Source: an uncultured Acetatifactor sp. (lineage in GTDB: Bacteria > Bacillota > Clostridia > Lachnospirales > Lachnospiraceae). Taken from it: a stretch of DNA of 64,000 nucleotides. The notes beneath the pieces are model-generated. The model was not told where the DNA came from and ran no database searches. It was given only the letters and a program-made list of their open reading frames with translations. The DNA lies in the NCBI GenBank assembly GCA_910585015.1, contig CAJUCT010000024.1:5954-69953 (forward strand), written 5' to 3'. A program made the translations under genes and the position numbers. Of the stretch, positions 8,418-16,822 are shown piece by piece (within the stretch, counting starts at the first letter, position 1; each line of letters opens with the position of its first letter).

Positions 8418-9103
8418 AAGGGGATTCCCTCTCCCAGATCCATGCCAGCGATGAACTCCTCAATGGCGGCTGACGAGACATCGATCACGACACAGGCTTT
8501 ATTGGCTTGAGATTGAATCTGATAGGCCAGAATATATTGATCGGACTTCGAGTTCAGCTTCAGCTGCTCGTCCAGCAGGGGATGGCTGTCAATCCAACTC
8601 ACTACACTCTTTCCATTGGACGGAACGGATTCCACATAAGCCTTGTAAAAACCATCCGTATTGGTGTTGGCGCTGGTGGAGATCATATAAATCCCCTCCA
8701 TCGTAATAATATGTATATTGCTGATAAAGCTGTTCCCGGCCCGGGCCGCCGCAATCTCCTTTTTATAGGAATCCCTCAACTGGGACATCTCGTAGGGATC
8801 ATCCGTGCTCAATCCCAGAAAATATCTTGATAAATCGCTGTTAAAAGCATATTTCAGGGCTTCGGAACTGATGAAGGTACAACTCATATCAATATATTCC
8901 GTTGCCATATGTATTGCCTGCATTGTGGAATCCTGGTATTTGTCGTTCATGCCCCGGGCGGCTTTCTGATAGGAGGACACTCCAATTATAATCATAAATA
9001 CAATGGGCACAATGAAGCAGAACATCACCTTGTTTCGAATCCCCATGACCATAAATCTTTGCCTTCTGTTCTTATCGTCCCTGTTCTTCTGCAGTGTCGG
9101 CAC
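8354..9103 (-). pseudogene. Methyl-accepting chemotaxis protein, 5' remnant only
   Basis: About 225 residues look like the start of a receptor: a basic N-terminus, a transmembrane helix (KVMFCFIVPIVFMIIIGVSSY, trimmed) near residues 26-46, then an extracellular dCache-like sensor (ISNIHIITMEGIYMISTSANTN, CVVIDVSSAAIEEFIAGMDLGEG). The frame should continue with the rest of the sensor, a second membrane helix, HAMP and a methyl-accepting signalling domain. Instead it runs at about position 8425 into the antisense of the flavodoxin 3' end and stops. Everything needed for signalling is gone. The start at 9103 (GTG) is uncertain; an ATG near 9052 is an alternative. Confidence 0.7.
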
Positions 9104-9477
9104 TCCTGTCTGAGATTAAATGTTATTTTGCGGCAGATATTCATCCTGTTTCTCCATATCAAAATTATATATAATATCTAAAAATTTTGAAATACATTTA
9201 CTGATAAATGGTCAAAAAGCATAACAAAGTGAATAAAATTGCACAGTATCTGATTGCTACATCCAGTTTGAACCGTTGAAAAATAATTTATGAAAAGTAT
9301 ATGCCTTTGGGAAAGAAAGGATGGAGCAATCTTCGTCCTGCAAAGATATTGAAAAAACATAAATATTGGAATATAATGAAAGAAATTTGAACGGTTCGCA
9401 TGGAACTGTATATACAATATCTGCGGCTGCCAGGATGCAGGGCAGCTTTTAATCAATGCGAGGAAAGGGCGAGGATC
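9104..9477. other. AT-rich intergenic region ahead of the Yeh-like operon
   Basis: This stretch holds the operon promoter (9349-9377) and no convincing gene. A 92-codon frame on the minus strand (9178-9456) has no ribosome site and no coding character. GAACCGTT near 9270 and AACGGTTC near 9390 are inverted short repeats flanking the promoter and could be a regulator site, but support is weak. Confidence 0.5.
9349..9377 (+). promoter_or_regulatory. Promoter of the MoxR-DUF5682-VWA-SWIM-DUF4132 locus
   Basis: TTGAAA at 9349-9354, a 17-bp spacer and a perfect TATAAT at 9372-9377, about 100 bp ahead of the ATPase start. It is the only clear promoter seen before the locus. Confidence 0.7.
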
Positions 9478-10593
9478 ATGGAAAAGCAGAAACTATTGCG
9501 GCCTCCCGTGGAGGTACGATACCGGGAGGAACTTGAGGCGCTGAGAGCGACGGACAGTGGGAAGAGGCCGGAAAACTGGCTGCTTTCCCCCAGGGCGGTG
9601 CGCACATTCATCCTGGGAAGCAAAACTCCCATCGAGTATGAGGGCGGCGCTGTCACCATAGGAAAAAAATACTTCGGCAACGATGCTTTGGTAGAGAGGT
9701 GCATCATCACTCTGGCGGGTAACCGGGGGCTGATGCTGGTGGGGGAGCCGGGCACGGCCAAAACCATGCTGTCAGAGCTTCTGTCCGCCGCTATCAGCGG
9801 CGTCAGCACCAACACCATACAGGGGACGGCGGGCACCACGGAAGATATGATCAAGTACTCCTGGAACTACGCGCTGCTGCTGGCTAAAGGTCCCAGCCGG
9901 GAGGCGCTGGTGCCCTCGCCATTGTACGTGGGCATGGAACAGGGGCTTCTGACACGTTTTGAGGAGATTACCCGTACGCCCGCGGAAGTGCAGGACAGCC
10001 TGATCAGTGTGCTCAGCGACAAGGTGCTGAATGTGCCGGAACTGGGAGATGAGGGCATCCTTTTTGCCCGTCCTGGCTTCAACGTGATCGGCACAGCCAA
10101 CACCCGTGACAAGGGCGTGAATGAGATGAGTTCCGCCCTGAAGCGCCGTTTTAACTTTGAGACAGTCATGCCGGTGCGGGAAGTGGCGCTGGAAAAGCAG
10201 ATTATTTTAAACGAGGTTCGCAGTCTGGCGGCGGAGAACCATATTGACATGCCTGTGGACGAGGATGTGGCACAGCTGCTGGCCACTACATATCATGAAC
10301 TGCGGGAGGGGGTATCCTCCATGGGCCACCGTATCGACAGCCCCAGCGCCGTGATGAGCACCGCGGAGGCGGTGTCCGTGTATTACCAGACCATGATTGG
10401 CGGGTATTACTATGGGGACGAGAGCATGGATGTGGACAGTCTGGTGCAGAACCTGGTGGGCGCCCTCTCCAAGGAGAACAAGGAGGATCTGGGCCGGGTA
10501 AAAGATTATTTTAACACGGTGATCAAAGATAAGGCGAACAAGGACGGTGGCTTATGGAAACAATACTACGAAGCCAGGAAATGGCTGAAATAA
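9478..10593 (+). CDS. MoxR-type AAA+ ATPase (YehL-like)
   Basis: 371 residues. Walker A is GEPGTAKT (residues 89-96). A Walker B position reads FEEITRTPAEVQDSL (161-175), sensor 1 is GTANTRD (205-211) and an arginine pair lies at ALKRRF (220-225). The helix-2-insert style and gene context point to the MoxR group, chaperone-like ATPases that usually work with a VWA-domain partner. Unusually, the residue before the catalytic Glu is Glu rather than the common Asp. The start at ATG 9478 is chosen over 9400, which lies close to the promoter and lacks a ribosome site. The gene overlaps the DUF5682 gene by 40 bp, implying coupled translation. E. coli YehL is the closest named parallel by size and neighbours. 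Confidence 0.88.
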   Translation: MEKQKLLRPPVEVRYREELEALRATDSGKRPENWLLSPRAVRTFILGSKTPIEYEGGAVTIGKKYFGNDALVERCIITLAGNRGLMLVGEPGTAKTMLSELLSAAISGVSTNTIQGTAGTTEDMIKYSWNYALLLAKGPSREALVPSPLYVGMEQGLLTRFEEITRTPAEVQDSLISVLSDKVLNVPELGDEGILFARPGFNVIGTANTRDKGVNEMSSALKRRFNFETVMPVREVALEKQIILNEVRSLAAENHIDMPVDEDVAQLLATTYHELREGVSSMGHRIDSPSAVMSTAEAVSVYYQTMIGGYYYGDESMDVDSLVQNLVGALSKENKEDLGRVKDYFNTVIKDKANKDGGLWKQYYEARKWLK

Positions 10594-13112
10594 AGCTGCT
10601 TCCCGTGCGGCACCACAGCCCGGCCTGCGCCTGGCAGGTGCAGCGCGTGATTGAAGAGTGGCAGCCCCGGGCCGTGCTCATCGAGGGGCCGGACACGGCC
10701 TGTCCCCTGATACCGGCCATGGTTGACCCTGCCACCAAGGCCCCCTTTGCCGTGTACTATTCCTATGACGACACCGCGGGGGCAGTGTCGGAGGACAAGG
10801 AGAAATACCGCTGCTATTATCCTTTTCTGGACTATTCCCCGGAACTGGCGGCATTGCGGACGGGCAGCGCCCAGGGGGCGCAGGTGGCCTTTATCGATCT
10901 GCCCTACGGCGATATCCTGGCGGCATCCCAGGAGGGAAAGGGTATGCGTCAGGAGGGGGATAAGAGCAATTACAATGATGATTACCTGTTATCCCGCAAC
11001 GACTATTTGCAGCGCCTGTGTGAAAAGACCGGGCTGCGCAGTTTTGATGAATTTTGGGAGAAATACTTTGAGTTAGAGGGGCTGGAGCAGGACGGTGAAA
11101 CCTGGTTTGGGAATTTGCTGACTTACTGCAGCCAGGCCAGGGAAAGCACACCCCCAGAGCAGCTGCAGGAAGAGGGCTGCCTGGCCAGGGAAGCCTATAT
11201 GACGAAAAAAATTCTGGACAAAGCCAGGGAACTGGCAGGGGAGGGCAAGCCAGGGCAAAAAGCAGTGGTATCTGCGGGGGAGCAAAAGGAGAACCGCATT
11301 TTGGTGGTGACGGGCGGCTTTCACACGCCGGCCCTGGCACAGCGGCTGAAGGACTCTGTATTGGCGGATTTGCCTGAAAAGCTGGTGGGCGCCAAGGATC
11401 AGGGCGTTTACCTGATGCCTTATTCCATGGAGGCGGCGGATGCGCTGAACGGCTATGCCAGCGGTATGCCTTTTCCGGGTTTTTATCAGGAGATATGGGA
11501 GCATGTGCAGGAGGCGGATTGGGATCATTCTGATCGGGAACATCCTGCACAGGAAGAACTGACACACATGGCGCTTCCATATTCCAGGGCTGTGCTGGAT
11601 ATGATCGTTGCCACGGGCAAGGCCGTGCGCCGGGCGGAGGGCAGCGCTTCCACCTATGACGAGATCTGCGCCTGTTCCATGGTGGAGGGGCTGTCGGCTC
11701 TGCGGGGAAAGCCCCAGCCGGGGGCGTATGAACTGCAGGATGCGGTGCTGGCCTGTTTCGTAAAGGGAGAATACAATCTGGCCACCGACGAGCCCATGCG
11801 GCTGCTGCGGCGGCAGATGACGGGAAAGCGTGTGGGCCAGTTGTGTCCGGACGCGGGGGAACCCCCTGTACTGCAGGACTTCCGGGCCCAGTGCAAACGC
11901 TACGGGCTGCAGACCTCCACAACGCTGGAAAATGAAGTGACGCTGTCCGTTTTCAGCAAAAAAAAGCACCGGCAGATGAGCATGTTTTTTCATCGTCTGC
12001 TGTTTTTGCAGGCTTCCTATGCCCGGCGGGTGAAAGGGCCCAATCTGCAGACGGGCCGGGACAGGAATCTGATGCGGGAGATCTGGAAATATAAATGGAA
12101 TGCCCAGGTCATGGCGGCGTTGATTGATGCCTCAGTGTATGGCGGATCCGTGGAGGATGCAGCAAAGGGGCTGCTGTCCGAGCGGCTGAAAAAGGCAGTA
12201 TATGCCCGGGAGGGCGCATTGCTGCTCACCCAGGTGCTGGAGATGGGCCTGGAAGGGCAGTTAGAACCGGTATACGGCAGACTGCAGGAACTGCTCATGT
12301 CGGATACGGATTTCTACTCCCTGGCGGAGGCATTACGATCGCTGACCATGGTGCAGCAGCTGCGCTGGCTCTATGGCTCCGAACTGGATACCCAGGGGAT
12401 GATACACACCTGTGTCCGCAGGCTTCTGGGACTTTTGCCGGGGATGGCGCGGGTCAAGGAAGAGGATATGAGCCGATGTATGGAGGCGATGAAGCTGCTG
12501 TATCAGGTCATCGGCAGGATGGAGCGTGAGGAATCGCAGCGGCGGGAGAATCCCGGCGGGGAATCCTTACATGAGGGAAGTGCGGACGGGGATAGGGAAC
12601 ATGCGGAGGATTGGCAGACGGATGATACCCTTCTGGGCAGTTTCTTCAATGCGCTGCTTGCCATGGATCGGGACAGTGAGATTCAGGCCGGCGTTCACGG
12701 CTGCATCCACGGGCTGCTGTACGGCGGCGGCCGGGAGAGTGTGACAGCAATCGAGCAAGTGTGCAGAGGGTATCTGACAGGTACCAGGGAGCAGCTGCTG
12801 AAAACGGCCATGTTTTTCCGGGGCCTGTTCTACGGAGCCAAGGATCTGGTGTTTGTGGGGGACACTTTCCTGCGGATGCTGGATGAATTCCTGACCCAGA
12901 TTGGGCAGGATGACTTTATGCAATTGCTGCCGGAACTGCACATGGCCTTCACTTACTTCACTCCGGCGGAGACGGACCGGATCGCGCAGTCCGCGGCAGC
13001 CTTCCACGGTAAGAGCCGCAGTCAGCTGCAGGAGCAGCAGGCGGTTCCCGAGGCATGGTATCTTTACGGGCGGGAACTGGAGAAGTTCGCCCTGGAGGAA
13101 ATATATGGATGA
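10554..13112 (+). CDS. DUF5682 family protein (YehM-like)
   Basis: 852 residues with the family opening LLPVRHHSPACAWQVQR, then VLIEGPDTACPLI, FAVYYSYDD and AFIDLPYGDI. A second His-bearing strand ILVVTGGFHTPAL lies near residue 245. The spaced His/Glu motifs resemble the EreA/ChaN/TraB-like fold in outline (inference), so an enzymatic N-terminal domain is plausible. The C-terminal half is helical with low-complexity charge near residue 670. The biochemical function is unknown. The start at 10554 overlaps the ATPase gene; ATG 10581 is an alternative. The 3' end overlaps the VWA gene by 8 bp. It sits between the MoxR ATPase and VWA gene as in the yeh group. Confidence 0.82.
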   Translation: METILRSQEMAEIKLLPVRHHSPACAWQVQRVIEEWQPRAVLIEGPDTACPLIPAMVDPATKAPFAVYYSYDDTAGAVSEDKEKYRCYYPFLDYSPELAALRTGSAQGAQVAFIDLPYGDILAASQEGKGMRQEGDKSNYNDDYLLSRNDYLQRLCEKTGLRSFDEFWEKYFELEGLEQDGETWFGNLLTYCSQARESTPPEQLQEEGCLAREAYMTKKILDKARELAGEGKPGQKAVVSAGEQKENRILVVTGGFHTPALAQRLKDSVLADLPEKLVGAKDQGVYLMPYSMEAADALNGYASGMPFPGFYQEIWEHVQEADWDHSDREHPAQEELTHMALPYSRAVLDMIVATGKAVRRAEGSASTYDEICACSMVEGLSALRGKPQPGAYELQDAVLACFVKGEYNLATDEPMRLLRRQMTGKRVGQLCPDAGEPPVLQDFRAQCKRYGLQTSTTLENEVTLSVFSKKKHRQMSMFFHRLLFLQASYARRVKGPNLQTGRDRNLMREIWKYKWNAQVMAALIDASVYGGSVEDAAKGLLSERLKKAVYAREGALLLTQVLEMGLEGQLEPVYGRLQELLMSDTDFYSLAEALRSLTMVQQLRWLYGSELDTQGMIHTCVRRLLGLLPGMARVKEEDMSRCMEAMKLLYQVIGRMEREESQRRENPGGESLHEGSADGDREHAEDWQTDDTLLGSFFNALLAMDRDSEIQAGVHGCIHGLLYGGGRESVTAIEQVCRGYLTGTREQLLKTAMFFRGLFYGAKDLVFVGDTFLRMLDEFLTQIGQDDFMQLLPELHMAFTYFTPAETDRIAQSAAAFHGKSRSQLQEQQAVPEAWYLYGRELEKFALEEIYG

Positions 13113-14229
13113 AGGACAGGTTTTAAACAGATGGCGGCTGGTGCTGGGGAAATATGCCTCCGGGCAGATTTCCTACAGCGGCGGCGGTGTGAATTATATG
13201 GGCATGGAGGAGGTGCTGGATTATCTGTACTCCCGTGAGTACGGGGAGGAGCAGGAGATCCGGCAGGACCGTCGGGGAGGCAGGGAGGGCTCCCGGCTGA
13301 CCGTGCCTAAGTGGCTCCATGAGATGAAGAAACTTTTTCCCAAAGAGACCGTGGAGATCATGGAGCGCCACGCCCTGGAAAAATATGAGATGACGGAACT
13401 TTTGACGGACCCGGAAGTACTGCGGCGGTTGGAGCCCAACCGGGAACTGCTTAAGACCATCATGGGGCTGAAACATATGATGAAAGGCGAAGTGCTGCAG
13501 CTGGCCAGAGAGATTGTGCGCAAGGTGGCGCAGGAGATCATGGAAAAGCTGGAGCAGGATGTGCGCCGGGCGCTGCAGGGCCGCCTGGACCGTACCAGCG
13601 GCAGTCCTGTTCGAAGCCTGCGCAATCTGGATATCCAGAAAACCATTCGAAAAAATTTGCAGCATTACGACCAAGAGCGGGAGCAGCTGGTACTGCAGCA
13701 GGTATTTTTCCACTCCCGGTTAAAGCGGTATCACCAGTGGCGGGTGGTGATCTGCGTGGACGAGAGCGGTTCCATGCTGGATTCCGTGATCCACAGCGCC
13801 ATCATGGCAGGGATATTTGCCAGGCTTCCCATGCTGGATACCCGGCTGGTGATCTTTGACACCAATGTGGTGGATCTCAGCGGCCATGTGGAGGACCCGG
13901 TGGAGACGCTGATGAGTGTGCAGCTGGGGGGCGGCACCAACATAGCGGGAGCGCTGAGTTACTGTGAGACGCTGATTGATAATCCTCACAGGACGTTGGT
14001 GGTGTTGATCTCGGATCTGTATGAGGGCGGCGGCTATCACAACCTGTACAGTGTCAGCCGCAGTATCATCGAGAGCGGGGCCCGGCTGATTGCACTGACG
14101 GCCCTGGATATGACGGCAACCCCAAACTATGACCGGCATGCGGCGGCCCAGCTGGCTCAGATGGGCGCTTTCGTGGGAGCCATGACCCCGGAGCAGCTGG
14201 CGGAGCATGTGGCGGATATGGTAGGATAA
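13105..14229 (+). CDS. VWA domain protein with intact MIDAS (YehP-like)
   Basis: 374 residues. The N-terminal 210 residues are helical and charged. The VWA domain follows, with the metal-ion-dependent adhesion site DESGS (D219, S221, S223), the threonine of GGGTN (T278) and the aspartate of LISDLYEGG (D304) all present. Such proteins bind Mg2+ and protein partners and commonly act with MoxR ATPases as substrate adaptors. GGAGG lies 6 nt before ATG 13105, inside the end of the DUF5682 gene, giving tight translational coupling. The length is close to E. coli YehP (about 378 aa). No signal peptide, so cytosolic. Confidence 0.9.
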   Translation: MDEGQVLNRWRLVLGKYASGQISYSGGGVNYMGMEEVLDYLYSREYGEEQEIRQDRRGGREGSRLTVPKWLHEMKKLFPKETVEIMERHALEKYEMTELLTDPEVLRRLEPNRELLKTIMGLKHMMKGEVLQLAREIVRKVAQEIMEKLEQDVRRALQGRLDRTSGSPVRSLRNLDIQKTIRKNLQHYDQEREQLVLQQVFFHSRLKRYHQWRVVICVDESGSMLDSVIHSAIMAGIFARLPMLDTRLVIFDTNVVDLSGHVEDPVETLMSVQLGGGTNIAGALSYCETLIDNPHRTLVVLISDLYEGGGYHNLYSVSRSIIESGARLIALTALDMTATPNYDRHAAAQLAQMGAFVGAMTPEQLAEHVADMVG

Positions 14230-14235
14230 TATTAT

Positions 14236-14299
14236 ACTACATAACACCAAAATTTAATGTACCGCATTGGTTAAACGTATATGGCTGGGGTTATGTAGT
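14236..14299. repeat. 64-bp palindromic dispersed element, copy 1
   Basis: Begins ACTACATAACACC and ends GGGGTTATGTAGT, so the ends pair as a stem around a 30-nt centre containing GCATTGGTTAAACGTATATG. A second copy of the same length lies at 41918-41981 with most central bases identical, and similarity continues about 15 bp past the right end. It lies between the VWA and SWIM genes. No T-tract follows, so it is not a classic terminator. A small MITE, REP-like element or conserved regulatory RNA are options. Confidence 0.7.
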
Positions 14300-14358
14300 C
14301 AGGCTGCTCGAAAATTTTAACTTTTAGGAATTATAAATAAAGTAATAGGTATAAGCGG

Positions 14359-16662
14359 ATGATGGATTGGAAACAGAGCCTGGCGGGTGTTGACGAGGAT
14401 TACCTGGTGGGCATCAGCAACAAAGGGATTGTAAAAAGGGCATATAAGGACCTGGAGGCAGCAGGCAGCGAGACCCAGGCGGCAGCCGGGCTGGACTGGA
14501 GCGCCCAGGAACTGACAGTGGCGGCAGGGGGAGAAACTGTGACCATACGGTTTCCGCTGGCGGAGAGCAGGTGCAGCTGTCCCTCCCGCAGCATATGCCG
14601 TCATGTGGTCATGGCCATTCTGCTGGCCCGGCAGGCGGCCAGCGGGAAAGAGGAAGCGGAAAAATCTGAAAAGACCGACTGCGGCGGCATGGAGGCTGCC
14701 TTGGCAGAGAATGGCGGTGATGCCCCACAGGACAAGGAAAAGACGAAGGACAGTGTCCCCCGTAGGGAAGAACATGATGAGGATAGCAGCGGCGATCTTG
14801 GACAGCTGGTATGGCAGGAAATCCTGGCACAGCCCAGGAAACCTCTGCTGCGGGCTCTGGGCAGCAGGGGGCTGCGGCGGCTGGTCACAGCCATGGAGGC
14901 GGAGAATATGCCCCAGGTGGAGCACGGCAGCGTGGTGCGCATGCAGCTGCCGGGGCAGGATATGACGGTGAAACTTCTGTCTCCTCTGGAATACAGCACC
15001 TGCACCTGTCATAAGAAAGAAATGTGCAGCCACAAGGCGGAGGCTATTCTGTGGTGTCAATATCTGGAAAAAAAGCTTACAGTCCGGGAACTGGCGGAAG
15101 AACTGGAACAGGAGCCTACATTTGACCTGCAGGAACTGGGGGATACGGCGGGGCAGGTGGGGGACTGCCTGGAGCATCTGCTGGAGACAGGGCTTGCAAG
15201 GAGCGGCGTAGAGCAGGCGCAGGAGTTGGAACGGCTTGCCATTCTCTGCCACAATGCGGGTTTGCCGGGCTGGGAGGGAGATATACGGGCACTTTCGGAG
15301 GGCTATGAGAAATACCTGCGCCGGGCGGCAGGGCAGACCATGGAGAAGCTGGCCGGACAGCTGCAGAGGTTATACGGCAAGACGGTACAGCTTGGATTGC
15401 TGGTAGAAAAGGAACTGTTGGGCACGGGGAATCCATCTGTTTCCAATGGGGAGCAACATAAGCGGATGCATCCCCAGACGTCAGATACCACCCCGTGGCC
15501 CACAAGGAGTACGACTACCCGGATCCAGGAATTGGCCGGGGAATTTCGCTCGGAATATCTGCCTGTGGGAGATCTGGAACTGACGGGGATTACGGTGGAG
15601 CATTTTGTCAGCGACTCCGGCTACGAGGGTGATACGGTGTATTTTCTGGAGATGGCTACAGGGACCTGGTATACCTACACCAACGCCCGGCCCACATTTT
15701 ATGAGGGCAAAAAGAGGAGGGGATATCAGGAAAAGGCTCCCGCCCCCTGGGGCGTTCCCCTGTCCCTGGAGGGCCTGGCCAGTGTGCGGCTGCAGCTGCG
15801 GGGAGCAAAATGCGATGCCGGAGGGCGGCTGTCTTCCACCCAGGAGACCAGGGGAGAGATCCTTGGAAAAAGCGAACTGACGGCGGCGAAGCTGGAGGGC
15901 TGGTATTATCGGGAGTATGACAGACTTTTTGCGGAGCAGATCCCGAAACCGACAGGGGACCGCGGCGGTCATCCCAGTCTGGTGTTCGTGCAGGCGGCAC
16001 GTTTTGAACAGGGGCGATTCAATGAGATTACCCAGAAGCTGGAACTGCCTGTATGGGACGAGGAAGATCGCCGGGTGTTGGTGGAGCTGCCTTATTCCAA
16101 ACGGGATGAGGCTTCCATCCGCTATTTGGAACGTCTGAAGAAAAAACAGCAGCCCTGCTTTTTGGGCAAGGTCTATCTGCAAGGCAGTCAGATCTGTCTT
16201 TACCCGGTGGATCTGCTGGAGCGCCGGGAACTGGCGGAGGCGGAGGAATCCGTTTTTCCGGAAGAAAGCGGCGGCATTGAAAACGAATCCGTCCCAAGGA
16301 CGGCAAGTCCTGGCGCTGCCGGAAGGGGAGAACATGACAGGGAAGCCTGCCAGGCCCTGCAGAACTACCTGGAGGATATCGGCTGGCTGCTTCAGGAGAT
16401 ATACCAGGTGGGGAGCGCCACAGTGCAGGACAGCACATTGGAAGCATTGCGGAGCGCGGAGAAACAGGGGGCGGGTTATGGCATGGAAACCCTGGCGGAC
16501 TGGCTGCGGCAGCTGGAGGATCAGCTGTCCCAGTCCCGACATCGCCTCACACACCGGCCCTCGGATATTATGGATGTATTTTGCAGATTATGGCAGTATG
16601 TGCAGCTGTGCCGCCAGCAGACAGCCTATGACATGGCGAGCCTGATTTACCAGGGGATATAG
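14359..16662 (+). CDS. SWIM zinc-finger protein (YehQ-like)
   Basis: 767 residues. Two SWIM-type CxC-x(5)-CxH motifs are visible: C72, C74, C80, H82 (CSCPSRSICRH) and C215, C217, C223, H225 (CTCHKKEMCSH), each followed by a helix. SWIM fingers bind zinc and mediate DNA or protein contacts. The rest is helical with charged linkers near residues 95-145 and 630-655. No catalytic motif is seen. The ribosome site is weak (AGG 9 nt before). Just after the stop an overlapping frame stays open to about 16773 (EDDEAYMPSAKVEYQTGG) and looks faintly coding, so a C-terminal frameshift is possible. The context matches E. coli yehQ. Confidence 0.82.
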   Translation: MMDWKQSLAGVDEDYLVGISNKGIVKRAYKDLEAAGSETQAAAGLDWSAQELTVAAGGETVTIRFPLAESRCSCPSRSICRHVVMAILLARQAASGKEEAEKSEKTDCGGMEAALAENGGDAPQDKEKTKDSVPRREEHDEDSSGDLGQLVWQEILAQPRKPLLRALGSRGLRRLVTAMEAENMPQVEHGSVVRMQLPGQDMTVKLLSPLEYSTCTCHKKEMCSHKAEAILWCQYLEKKLTVRELAEELEQEPTFDLQELGDTAGQVGDCLEHLLETGLARSGVEQAQELERLAILCHNAGLPGWEGDIRALSEGYEKYLRRAAGQTMEKLAGQLQRLYGKTVQLGLLVEKELLGTGNPSVSNGEQHKRMHPQTSDTTPWPTRSTTTRIQELAGEFRSEYLPVGDLELTGITVEHFVSDSGYEGDTVYFLEMATGTWYTYTNARPTFYEGKKRRGYQEKAPAPWGVPLSLEGLASVRLQLRGAKCDAGGRLSSTQETRGEILGKSELTAAKLEGWYYREYDRLFAEQIPKPTGDRGGHPSLVFVQAARFEQGRFNEITQKLELPVWDEEDRRVLVELPYSKRDEASIRYLERLKKKQQPCFLGKVYLQGSQICLYPVDLLERRELAEAEESVFPEESGGIENESVPRTASPGAAGRGEHDREACQALQNYLEDIGWLLQEIYQVGSATVQDSTLEALRSAEKQGAGYGMETLADWLRQLEDQLSQSRHRLTHRPSDIMDVFCRLWQYVQLCRQQTAYDMASLIYQGI

Positions 16663-16822
16663 CGACAGAGGATGATGAAGCGTATATGCCTTCTGCAAAG
16701 GTGGAATACCAGACAGGCGGCAGCGCCTATGCCAATTACCGGGTTTCCGGGCAGCTGCGCAGGCCCTGGCGCTAAATCCCCATTTTAAGGGCTCACAGAA
16801 CAATTAATCAAGGAGGAGTAGT

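Noticed and set aside
9178..9456. 92-codon minus-strand frame
   Set aside because: AT-rich spacer over the operon promoter, no ribosome site, no coding character.
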